Below are positions 1-4,957 of a DNA stretch of 10,349 nucleotides, one piece after another. Source of the stretch: Chloroflexota bacterium (lineage in GTDB: Bacteria; Chloroflexota; Limnocylindria; QHBO01). Under the pieces are notes generated by a model. It ran no database searches, had not been told where the DNA came from, and saw nothing but the letters and a program-made list of their open reading frames with translations. Where the stretch lies: NCBI GenBank assembly GCA_013694645.1, contig JACDBZ010000272.1, positions 1 to 10,349 on the forward strand, written 5' to 3'. Position 1 is the stretch's first letter. Each line of letters begins with the position of its first letter. The position numbers and the translations under genes are program-made.

Positions 1-53
1 GCCTGCGGCTGCCGATTCCGGCCAGCTGGAAGTCCCGATACGCGCTCGAGTGA
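1..53 (+). CDS. C-terminal end of an unidentified protein (partial)
   Basis: An open frame enters from the left edge (first full codon at 3-5) and ends with TGA at 51-53. The visible tail reads LRLPIPASWKSRYALE, an unremarkable protein-like end. It stops two bases before the stop codon of the minus-strand DUF6941 gene, a typical tail-to-tail arrangement in compact genomes. Only about 16 residues are visible, so no family can be named and the frame could be a chance opening. Confidence 0.3.
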   Translation, partial: LRLPIPASWKSRYALE

Positions 54-55
54 GG

Positions 56-463
56 TCAGGCGTTGCCGGGTGTCTGCCGCAGGATCAGGTTGACCAGGAA
101 CGGGCTGCTGCCCAGCAGCTGATCGCCGGCGCGGACCTCGATCCGATGGCGCCCGATCTCCGCGATCCGCATCCCCTTGAGGTCCGCGACGATGTTCGCG
201 CTCGTTGCATTGGGAGGAACGTCGATCCGCAGCCGCGGGGCCTGCTGGAGGGTCGGCTTGCCCGTGGGGCTGATCATCTGGAAGGTCAGCTCATGGGCAC
301 CCGGCGCCGCCTCGAGGATGGCCACGATGAAGCACCGGCCGTGGGTGGCCGGCAGGCGCGCGACGTTGATCTGGCTGAAGACGCCGATCGCGCTGATCTT
401 GCCGTCCTGCGCGGTGAGCGCGTAGTCGCACAGCAGGAGGGTGTGGAGCTGAAGGTCTGCCAC
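56..463 (-). CDS. DUF6941-like small protein of unknown function
   Basis: This 135-residue protein has an N-terminus of the form MADLQLHTLLLCDYALTAQD, followed by GKISAIGVFSQI. That LLLCDYA...GKLSAIGIF pattern is the hallmark I associate with the family NCBI calls DUF6941. The rest looks like an all-beta domain with hydrophobic strands (FIVAILE around 45-51, HRIEVRAGDQLLG around 106-118) and no signal peptide or membrane segment, so it is probably cytoplasmic. I know no established function. The start is GTG at 461-463, nine bases after the sixA stop, with no strong Shine-Dalgarno sequence; translation is probably coupled to the upstream gene. It is the last gene of the hsp20-sixA-DUF6941 run. 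The family call is from memory of the N-terminal motif only. Confidence 0.75.
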   Translation of the reverse strand: MADLQLHTLLLCDYALTAQDGKISAIGVFSQINVARLPATHGRCFIVAILEAAPGAHELTFQMISPTGKPTLQQAPRLRIDVPPNATSANIVADLKGMRIAEIGRHRIEVRAGDQLLGSSPFLVNLILRQTPGNA

Positions 464-472
464 GCAGAGAGC

Positions 473-970
473 CTACAGGACTCGGTCAGTCTCCTTGTCG
501 TCATCGGTGTAGAGATCCGGGTCGAGGAGCCACGCGATCTCGCCACCGCCGGGCTCGGGCACGCCGTAGAACTCAACGCACGCAAGGCCACCCTTGCGCA
601 TGCGGACCGACGCGGCGCCGGTCAGCTCGACGATCGCGCTTGAGAGATCCGGCTCGTGGCCGACGAACATCACGCGGCGAGCTTCCGAATGTGATGTCAT
701 GGCACGCGCGAGATCACCCCATGAGGCGCCCGGCCGGAGGCGATCGTCGGTGGTCGCCTCGCCGCCGATTGCCTCGCAGAACAGCTCCGCGGTCTGAAGG
801 GCGCGGGGAAGCGGTGAGCTGAGGACGAGGTCCGGGCGCAGATTGAGCCGATGCCAGAGCGGCGCGGCCGCCCGCAGCGCTGCAACCCCCTTCGGTGTCA
901 GCTCCCGTGCGTCGTCGTCGCGCGGCTGTGGCGACCCGGCCTTCCCGTGGCGAAGGAAGTAGAGGATCAC
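473..970 (-). CDS. sixA: SixA-like phosphohistidine phosphatase (histidine phosphatase superfamily)
   Basis: This 165-residue protein belongs to the histidine phosphatase (phosphoglycerate mutase-like) superfamily. It opens with VILYFLRHGKAG, which supplies the RHG signature: R7 and the catalytic His8. It keeps the second arginine in SSPLPRALQTAE (about R56) and the second catalytic histidine in FVGHEPDLS (H105). Size and sequence fit the compact SixA type, which removes phosphate from phosphohistidine, for example on HPt domains; the real substrate here is unknown. The GTG start (968-970) overlaps the TGA of hsp20 (967-969) as GTGA, so I prefer it to an upstream ATG at 1217-1219, which would run 83 residues through hsp20 in another frame. 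The acidic tail (DPDLYTDDDKETD) is not part of the catalytic core. Confidence 0.88.
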   Translation of the reverse strand: MILYFLRHGKAGSPQPRDDDARELTPKGVAALRAAAPLWHRLNLRPDLVLSSPLPRALQTAELFCEAIGGEATTDDRLRPGASWGDLARAMTSHSEARRVMFVGHEPDLSSAIVELTGAASVRMRKGGLACVEFYGVPEPGGGEIAWLLDPDLYTDDDKETDRVL

Positions 971-1404
971 GCCACGGTCGTCGCGCTGCTGCCATCGTCC
1001 GGCGTCAGGTCGTCGACAGCGCCGCCGCGATTGCCGCTGTGACCGATCACCACTCCCCGTGCGTGTCCGGTGCGCTGCACGAGGATGCGGCCGGCGTTCA
1101 TCGTTTCGATCTTGGGCAGCGTGACCGACAGCACGCCATTGCCATAGCTCACATTCGCGCGCAATGCATCGACGGGGCATGGCAGCTCGACCGTGCGCTC
1201 GTACGGCCCGTAGCTCCACTCGCGCGTCAGGTACTCGATCCGCTCCTGACCTTCGCCGTGCATCGCTGCGCGTAGCGTGAGATGACCGTCATCGGTCACG
1301 TCGATGCTGATGTCCTCGGGGCCGACGCCCGGCATCGGCGCCACCACCATCAGCTCGCGGTCGTTCTGAAATACGTTGATCGGGACGGCGGTCGGGTCGG
1401 TCAT
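967..1404 (-). CDS. Hsp20/alpha-crystallin small heat-shock protein
   Basis: This 145-residue protein is an ATP-independent holdase chaperone of the Hsp20 family. Residues about 6-110 form the alpha-crystallin domain: an N-terminal FQNDRELMVVAPMPGV strand region, GHLTLRAAMHG in the middle, and the family hallmark GNGVLSVTLPK at 88-98. The C-terminal tail (111-145) is Gly/Ser/Asp-rich. It has no clear I-x-I/V anchoring motif apart from a weak VVI at about 118-120, so oligomerisation may differ from the textbook form. The start is ATG at 1402-1404, because AGGAGG at 1412-1417 (minus-strand reading) sits seven bases upstream; a GTG-initiated 12-residue extension is less likely. It leads the operon with sixA (GTGA overlap). 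Confidence 0.9.
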   Translation of the reverse strand: MTDPTAVPINVFQNDRELMVVAPMPGVGPEDISIDVTDDGHLTLRAAMHGEGQERIEYLTREWSYGPYERTVELPCPVDALRANVSYGNGVLSVTLPKIETMNAGRILVQRTGHARGVVIGHSGNRGGAVDDLTPDDGSSATTVA

Positions 1405-1411
1405 GTCGGAT

Positions 1412-1432
1412 CCTCCTGCAGGACCGATGCTA
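1412..1432 (-). promoter_or_regulatory. hsp20 ribosome binding site with a candidate -10 box
   Basis: Reading the minus strand, AGGAGG (1417 to 1412) is a near-perfect Shine-Dalgarno sequence seven bases before the hsp20 ATG. A possible -10 element TAGCAT lies at 1432 to 1427, which would place transcription start near 1420 and give a 16-base leader. No convincing -35 is seen (TGGAGC at 17-bp spacing is poor). The ribosome site is solid and the promoter is weak. I found neither a CIRCE nor a HAIR-type heat-shock operator. Confidence 0.45.
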
Positions 1433-1518
1433 CCCCTCACGGGCTCATCGCTCCAGAGTGAATGACAACCCAGTGGAGGTGCAGTCTTCGCCAGCCACTG
1501 CGGACCATCAGTCGCCAG

Positions 1519-1555
1519 ATGAGCGTTATCACGGAGTGCCCGTCGTGACGCTCAT
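1519..1555. other. Imperfect hairpin between hmgA and hsp20
   Basis: ATGAGCGT (1519-1526) pairs with ACGCTCAT (1548-1555), and CACG (1530-1533) pairs with CGTG (1544-1547). The outer 8-bp and inner 4-bp stems are separated by a three-base TAT bulge, with a 10-base loop. There is no T-run on either side, so it is not a classical intrinsic terminator. It could act as an unusual terminator for hmgA on the minus strand, or as a protein-binding dyad upstream of hsp20. Confidence 0.5.
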
Positions 1556-1589
1556 GACCTCGAGGCTACTGCTCGCCACGCGAGATTTA

Positions 1590-1657
1590 TCACCGGTTCA
1601 GAGTCGGCGTCACCGGTTCAGCGTCGGCGAGCCGAGTTACTGCTCACCGGCTGAGAA
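1590..1657. repeat. Degenerate short repeats, TCACCGGTTCAG family
   Basis: Two 20-bp units, TCACCGGTTCAGAGTCGGCG (1590-1609) and a copy differing only by A-to-C at its 13th base (1610-1629), are in direct tandem. A third, looser copy, TCACCGGCTGAGAA, begins at 1644. The octamer TACTGCTC also occurs twice, at 1567-1574 and 1638-1645, within a longer imperfect match. A palindrome TCGGC-GA-GCCGA spans 1624-1635. The repeats lie in non-coding sequence. Whether they are replication-slippage debris or binding sites cannot be told from the sequence alone. Confidence 0.7.
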
Positions 1658-1738
1658 CTACCGATGTGTCGCATTCGAATCGCCCCGAGTGCCGTGATAC
1701 GACTCACCCAGCGAGAAGTGGGCGGGCCATACGGGCAC

Positions 1739-2962
1739 TCAGTCGGGGAATGCCTCCGGACCGCGCTCGGAGAGCTCTCGTGCGTGCTCATCGCCATCGG
1801 TGGGGGGCATCCACGAATACGGGTAGCGATCGTCCTCCAGCTCGAACGCCTGGCGCGTCAGGTGCAGCGGGTGGAAGGTGTCGATCATGACCGCCAGCTC
1901 CTCCGTCGCCTCCTTGCCGATACTGGCCTCCACAGACCCAGGGTGTGGCCCATGCGGGATCCCGGCGGGATGGATGGTGAACGATGAGATGTCCACTCCC
2001 CGGCGCGACATGAAGTTGCCGGCGACGTAGTAGATGACCTCGTCGGAGTTGATGTTGCTGTGGTTGTAGGGCGCCGGAATCGCCAGCGGGTGATAGTCGA
2101 ACTTGCGCGGGACGAAGCTGCAGATGACATAGTTGCGCGGCTGGAAGGTGAGATGCACCGGCGGAGGCTGGTGCACGCGCCCGGTGATCGGCTCGAAATC
2201 GCCGATGTTGAAGGCGAACGGCCACAGGTGCCCGTCCCAGCCGACCAGGTCGAACGGATGATGCCGGTAGTGGTAGGCCGTCACCCGGCCTCGAGTCTTG
2301 ACCTCGATGACGAAGTCGCCGTCGGTGAGGATCGGTGCCATCTCGGCCGGCGGTCGAATGTCCCGCTCGCAGTACGGTGAGTGCTCGAGCAGCTGGCCGA
2401 AGTCGTTCCGGTAGCGCTTGGGCGGCACGATGCTCGAAGGGCTCTCGACCCACAGCAGGCGCTGATCGTCGCTGCCGGGGACGAGCCGGAACGTCGTGCC
2501 GATCGGGATCACCAGGTAGTCGCCGGGACCGTAGTCGATCGGGCCGAAGTTCGTTTCCATCGTTCCGGTGCCGGTATGGACGAAGTACATCTCATCGGCT
2601 TCGCCATTGCGATAGAAACGCTCCATCGGCTCCGACGGGAGCACCACCCCGAAGGTGACGTCCGAGTTGTAGAAGAGCGGAACGCGACCGGTGACGCCAT
2701 CACCCGTCGGCTCCAGGTCCTTCGTATTGACGAGCCGATGCCGATGCGGCCCCGACGCCTCGTCCTCGCTCTGCTCGATCCGGACGTCGCGAACTTTCTC
2801 GATCTGGTGGGTCTGGGTCGGCGGCGTGTGGTGGTACAGGAGGCTGGCGCGGCCGCTGAAGCCCTCAACGCCAAACAGCTCTTCGGCGTACAGGCCACCG
2901 TCCCGTTTACGGAACTGGGTGTGGCGCTTGTGCGGCACCTCGCCGCGCTGCACGTAGAACAT
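1739..2962 (-). CDS. hmgA: Homogentisate 1,2-dioxygenase
   Basis: This non-haem Fe(II) dioxygenase opens the ring of homogentisate to maleylacetoacetate in tyrosine/phenylalanine catabolism. The protein (407 residues from this start) has the family N-terminus GEVPHKRHTQFRKRDG, then YAEELFGVEGFSG, a double beta-barrel core, and the C-terminal iron site. NHSNINSDE contains H301 and E308, and PAGIPHGPHPG contains H337; these correspond to His335, Glu341 and His371 of human HGD. The spacing from first His to Glu is one residue longer than in the human enzyme, as I recall for many bacterial HGDs. Length fits the bacterial form. The family N-terminus favours the ATG at 2960-2962; the ATG at 2969-2971 adds three residues (MHA) and has no good ribosome site either. 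It lies about 80 bases downstream of the XRE/cupin gene on the same strand, so the two are probably cotranscribed. Confidence 0.95.
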   Translation of the reverse strand: MFYVQRGEVPHKRHTQFRKRDGGLYAEELFGVEGFSGRASLLYHHTPPTQTHQIEKVRDVRIEQSEDEASGPHRHRLVNTKDLEPTGDGVTGRVPLFYNSDVTFGVVLPSEPMERFYRNGEADEMYFVHTGTGTMETNFGPIDYGPGDYLVIPIGTTFRLVPGSDDQRLLWVESPSSIVPPKRYRNDFGQLLEHSPYCERDIRPPAEMAPILTDGDFVIEVKTRGRVTAYHYRHHPFDLVGWDGHLWPFAFNIGDFEPITGRVHQPPPVHLTFQPRNYVICSFVPRKFDYHPLAIPAPYNHSNINSDEVIYYVAGNFMSRRGVDISSFTIHPAGIPHGPHPGSVEASIGKEATEELAVMIDTFHPLHLTRQAFELEDDRYPYSWMPPTDGDEHARELSERGPEAFPD

Positions 2963-2969
2963 CGCGTGC

Positions 2970-2975
2970 ATTATC
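2970..2975 (-). promoter_or_regulatory. Candidate -10 box for leaderless hmgA transcript
   Basis: Minus-strand GATAAT (2975 to 2970) matches the -10 consensus at five of six positions. Start of transcription would fall at about 2963, one base before the ATG at 2962, so the message would be essentially leaderless. No -35 resembling TTGACA is seen at 16-18 bp. The same geometry occurs at the upstream regulator gene. Read-through from that gene is an alternative source of hmgA mRNA. Confidence 0.4.
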
Positions 2976-3040
2976 GCCCGACAGCGCGGCGCAGTAGGCA
3001 GGTTGTTCGCTGGAGGACCAGGCTGATCCTCTGCCCGAGG

Positions 3041-3625
3041 CTACGGCTCGCGGCGGGTCAACTCGGAGTGGCCACCCCGTGGATAGACGATCAGCAGCCG
3101 GGCGGGCTCGTCGCCAATGACCTCCGCGTCGTGCGGCAGCGTGCCGTCCAGCAGCACGTAATCACCGGGACCGGCTTCGACGACCGACTCGCCCTGGGTG
3201 ATCCGCATCCGCCCCGAGAGGATGACGTGGTGCTCATCGCCGGGATGCGCGTGCACGCCGGTCCGGCTTCCAGGCGCCATGGATCCCTCGAAGATCGAGA
3301 TGTCTCGGGAGATGCCGCCATCGACCTGGCTCAGCCCGTCCCCCCCGGGCATCCGTCGTGTCGGCCGGTCGCGTGCGCGCAGCAACCTCGGTGGGACGCT
3401 CGTGTCGAGCAGGAACCAGGCGATCGGCACATCGAGCGCCTCGGCCAGGGAAGCAAGCGTCTCGAGTGACGGCGATGCCTTGTCGTTCTCGACCTGGCTC
3501 AGGTACCCGACGTTGAGCCCGGTGCGCTCAGCGACCCGGGCAAGCGTCAGGCCGCCTTCCACGCGGCGCCGCCGAATGCGGGTTCCGACGAGGGGACGTC
3601 TGCGGGACGGCTGGATCGCTGCCAT
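3041..3625 (-). CDS. XRE-family regulator with C-terminal cupin sensor domain
   Basis: This 194-residue protein has two domains. Residues about 14-68 are an XRE/HTH_3 DNA-binding domain (RIRRRRVEGGLTLARVAERT, then GLNVGYLSQVENDKASPSLETL, the classic recognition-helix segment). Residues about 114-183 are a cupin_2 barrel with likely metal or ligand residues H125, H127, E131 and H165 (GVHAHPGDEHH and LPHDAEV). Proteins of this layout usually repress or activate adjacent catabolic genes in response to a small molecule. The place here, directly upstream of hmgA and divergent from the VOC gene, makes it the probable local regulator; a homogentisate-pathway effector is inference. The start is ambiguous: ATG 3623-3625 is preferred because the -10 box overlaps the ATG at 3632-3634; a TTG at 3647-3649 is unlikely. 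Confidence 0.9.
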   Translation of the reverse strand: MAAIQPSRRRPLVGTRIRRRRVEGGLTLARVAERTGLNVGYLSQVENDKASPSLETLASLAEALDVPIAWFLLDTSVPPRLLRARDRPTRRMPGGDGLSQVDGGISRDISIFEGSMAPGSRTGVHAHPGDEHHVILSGRMRITQGESVVEAGPGDYVLLDGTLPHDAEVIGDEPARLLIVYPRGGHSELTRREP

Positions 3626-3632
3626 GGGACGC

Positions 3633-3662
3633 ATTATGCCCACGCGCAACCGGTATTGACAA
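3633..3662 (-). promoter_or_regulatory. Candidate promoter of the XRE/cupin-hmgA unit
   Basis: On the minus strand, TTGTCA (3662 to 3657) and CATAAT (3638 to 3633) are separated by 18 bases, each matching its consensus at five of six positions. Transcription would start near 3626, one base before the ATG at 3625, giving an almost leaderless mRNA. The -35 hexamer lies over the -35 of the divergent plus-strand promoter, so the two probably compete for polymerase. Confidence 0.55.
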
Positions 3663-3684
3663 GGGCAAACAAGGATGCCATGAT
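3656..3684 (+). promoter_or_regulatory. Candidate sigma-70-type promoter of the VOC gene
   Basis: A perfect TTGACA (3656-3661) is followed after the ideal 17 bases by CATGAT (3679-3684), matching TATAAT at four of six positions. Transcription would start near 3691, leaving a leader of about 115 bases before the VOC ATG. The -35 is shared, on opposite strands, with the divergent promoter of the regulator gene. Confidence 0.55.
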
Positions 3685-3699
3685 TTGGCCATCACCAAA
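3684..3699. promoter_or_regulatory. Candidate operator dyad at the VOC transcription start
   Basis: TTTGG (3684-3688) and CCAAA (3695-3699) form a perfect inverted repeat around six bases. It overlaps the end of the plus-strand -10 box and the predicted start point, where a bound XRE dimer would block transcription. It is the most plausible operator here, but five-base arms also occur by chance. Confidence 0.4.
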
Positions 3700-3726
3700 C
3701 TGAGCTCGGCTCGCCACCGCGAGGGG

Positions 3727-3801
3727 ATGGCGTTCGTCAACATCGGCCTGAATGCAGCCAATGGCTGGGACTGGACCTCGGCCTGGAAGCTGGAGCGCTG
3801 A
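3727..3801 (+). CDS. Possible 24-residue leader or small protein
   Basis: A short frame (ATG 3727, TGA 3799-3801) ends three bases before the VOC start codon and holds the VOC Shine-Dalgarno sequence (GGAG, 3792-3795) at its end. It contains three Trp in 24 residues (NGWDWTSAWKLER at the tail). Twenty of its 23 non-start codons end in G or C, whereas about half have G or C at position two, the codon signature expected of true coding DNA in this genome. GAGGGG directly abuts the ATG, too close for a good ribosome site. An in-frame TTG at 3685 has AAGGA nine bases upstream but would lie before the predicted transcript start. It may be a leader peptide, a coupled small protein, or the remnant tail of a lost gene. 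Confidence 0.3.
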   Translation: MAFVNIGLNAANGWDWTSAWKLER

Positions 3802-3804
3802 CCG

Positions 3805-4284
3805 ATGGGGATCACGCGTCTCAACCACGCCGTCCTGTTCGTCCGTGACGCCGATGTGGCGGCCGAGTTCTATGGGTCCGCCTTCGGCTTCACCGAGCTG
3901 AGCCGGCCGCGTGGCATGCGCGCCGTCTTCATGCGGTCGCCGTCCGGCGGGAACCACCACGACCTGGGCCTCTTCGAGGTCGGTGCACAGGCGCCCCGGC
4001 CGACGCGCGGTTCGGTGGGGCTGTATCACCTCGCCTGGGAGATCGATACCATCGAGGGGCTCGCGGAGATGTCGAAGTCTCTCCAGGAGATGGGAGCGCT
4101 CACGGGAGCATCCGACCACGGCGTGTCCAAGTCGCTGTACGGACGCGACCCCGACGGCAACGAGTTCGAGGTCATGTGGAGCGTCCCGTCAGATGCGTGG
4201 GGCGAATACGCCAACGAGGCGACGGTGCTTCCCCTGAACCTCGAGCGTGAGCTTGAGCGATGGGGCAGTCGCGCTACGTCCTGA
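3805..4284 (+). CDS. VOC-family (glyoxalase/extradiol-dioxygenase fold) metalloprotein
   Basis: This 159-residue protein is one VOC unit with two beta-alpha-beta-beta-beta modules. The expected metal ligands are visible: H8 in LNHAVLFV, H75 in YHLAWEI and E122 in GNEFEVMW. An additional His pair (HHDLGLF, 51-52) may line the active site. VOC proteins include glyoxalase I, extradiol dioxygenases, thiol transferases and 4-hydroxyphenylpyruvate dioxygenase; this one is far too short for the last (about 350 residues, two VOC units). Closest in appearance are single-domain catechol-2,3-dioxygenase-like proteins of unproven substrate. GGAG (3792-3795) lies nine bases before the ATG. It is divergent from the XRE/cupin regulator, which suggests shared control with hmgA. 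The specific reaction is unknown. Confidence 0.85.
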   Translation: MGITRLNHAVLFVRDADVAAEFYGSAFGFTELSRPRGMRAVFMRSPSGGNHHDLGLFEVGAQAPRPTRGSVGLYHLAWEIDTIEGLAEMSKSLQEMGALTGASDHGVSKSLYGRDPDGNEFEVMWSVPSDAWGEYANEATVLPLNLERELERWGSRATS

Positions 4285-4287
4285 GAC

Positions 4288-4310
4288 TTGGGCGCTGCGT
4301 CGAGCGCCAA
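4288..4310 (+). terminator. Hairpin just after the VOC stop (U-less terminator candidate)
   Basis: GGCGCT (4291-4296) and AGCGCC (4303-4308) form a 6-bp GC-rich stem with a six-base loop, extended by two A-T pairs across a bulged G. It starts four bases after the VOC stop codon. No T-run follows, so termination would be of the U-less kind. Its right arm can pair instead with downstream GTTGGC (GCCAACC-A-GGTTGGC, 4306-4320), giving a mutually exclusive second hairpin. Confidence 0.4.
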
Positions 4311-4403
4311 CCAGGTTGGCCTCGCGACCGATGGGCGTCGGCTCCCCGGTCGAATGGCCACCTGGCTTGGCGTAGCGACCGAGGATCGGGTGAATCGCTT
4401 GCC

Positions 4404-4420
4404 TGGCGCTCGCAGCGCCA
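4404..4420 (-). terminator. Perfect 7-bp hairpin downstream of the DinB operon
   Basis: TGGCGCT (4404-4410) and AGCGCCA (4414-4420) form a perfect stem with a three-base CGC loop. On the minus strand this is about 45 bases after the DinB stop codon, a suitable place to end the moxR-to-DinB transcript. There is no T-run on either strand, so intrinsic termination would be inefficient by the E. coli model. Confidence 0.35.
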
Positions 4421-4465
4421 ACTGATTGGCGGCCGGCGTGCCGCCGCAGGTCACCGCCGCGTAGT

Positions 4466-4957
4466 TCAGGCGGTTTGCACGAGAGCGTCGAGCTGGTCGG
4501 CGTGCTCCTCGAGATGCTCCACGATGAATCGCTCGATAATTCGTTCCACGATCATCTCGCCGCGGGTGGGGTGAGCACCGCGCCGCGTCCAGGCCTCGGG
4601 TGAAAACGTCCGCGCGGCGTCGCTCACCTCTGCCAGCGACGTGCGCACGCGTTCGAGGAGCGCGGTCGGATCCGTGTGACGATCGCGCTCGATCGCCTCG
4701 ATGCGTCCGACATCGGTCTTCACCCGGCCGAACGGCACCGGTTCATGGGTCGGCAGCGCGATCACGCGCTGTGCCTGCGCCAGCCAATAGGCGGGGAATT
4801 CGGCGAGGTGGGCCCAGACCTGTCCGGCCTCCCAGCGCTCCTCGGCGCCGGGATCTGGCTCGGCGAGGCCGCTCGGGATCGGTGCATTCGCGTGCTCGAC
4901 CAGCCGGCGTTCGACATCGGTCAGGCGGGCAAGCAGGGCTTCGACCGCTGCGCTCAT
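4466..4957 (-). CDS. DinB-fold metalloprotein (possible thiol-dependent isomerase/transferase)
   Basis: This 163-residue protein looks like a four-helix bundle of the DinB/YfiT superfamily. The probable metal triad is H50 (QVWAHLAEFP) with H148 and H152 (VEHLEEHADQLD), the usual DinB pattern. The superfamily contains mycothiol-dependent maleylpyruvate isomerase and bacillithiol transferases, as well as many proteins of unknown role. Its ATG (4955-4957) overlaps the TGA of the FAH gene (4954-4956) as ATGA, so the two are translationally coupled. That pairing suggests, by inference only, a thiol-dependent isomerisation of maleylacetoacetate to fumarylacetoacetate, the step between HmgA and FAH. 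The mycothiol enzyme uses His-Glu-His metal ligands, whereas a His triad is seen here, so a simple DinB-family thiol transferase is the main alternative. Confidence 0.82.
   Translation of the reverse strand: MSAAVEALLARLTDVERRLVEHANAPIPSGLAEPDPGAEERWEAGQVWAHLAEFPAYWLAQAQRVIALPTHEPVPFGRVKTDVGRIEAIERDRHTDPTALLERVRTSLAEVSDAARTFSPEAWTRRGAHPTRGEMIVERIIERFIVEHLEEHADQLDALVQTA

Larger units (their letters stand above)
1405..1738. other. Non-coding gap between hmgA and hsp20
   Basis: About 330 bases lie between the end of hmgA and the start of hsp20 with no convincing gene. The plus-strand open frame at 1458-1697 has no family resemblance, no good ribosome site, and runs across the short repeats listed separately. 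The gap holds the hsp20 leader, one imperfect hairpin (1519-1555) and a cluster of degenerate short repeats (1565-1657). Confidence 0.6.
4288..4431. repeat. Repeated alternative-hairpin motif in the VOC-DinB convergent gap
   Basis: Two copies of the block order GGCGCT-n-AGCGCCAAC-n-TTGGC occur at 4291-4320 (spacers 6 and 4) and 4405-4430 (spacers 3 and 3). In each, the middle block can pair with either flank, giving competing hairpins; the second copy has a perfect 7-bp stem TGGCGCT-CGC-AGCGCCA (4404-4420). A second motif pair, TTGGC-nnn-GCGACCGA-n-TCGG, occurs at 4316-4341 and 4367-4389, with CCGA/TCGG able to form a short stem. Conserved stem blocks with variable spacers suggest a structured, possibly REP-like element rather than random sequence. 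The second copy lies 35 bases beyond the DinB stop and could terminate that operon. Confidence 0.6.

Noticed and set aside
1405..1560. CIRCE or HAIR heat-shock operator upstream of hsp20
   Set aside because: Neither TTAGCACTC-N9-GAGTGCTAA nor CTTGAGT-N7-ACTCAAG is present; the GAGTGCC at 1534-1540 has no partner arm.
1590..1657. CRISPR array
   Set aside because: The repeats are about 20 bp, abut directly with no spacers, and the third copy is degenerate.
1458..1697. A 79-codon plus-strand frame in the gap upstream of hsp20
   Set aside because: It runs through the short repeats and hairpin, has no good ribosome site and resembles no family.
2381..3469. A 362-codon open frame on the plus strand
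   Set aside because: It is antisense to hmgA and the XRE/cupin gene and shows no recognisable domain.
3805..4284. 4-hydroxyphenylpyruvate dioxygenase, which would complete the pathway
   Set aside because: The VOC protein is 159 residues with a single VOC unit, less than half the length of that enzyme.
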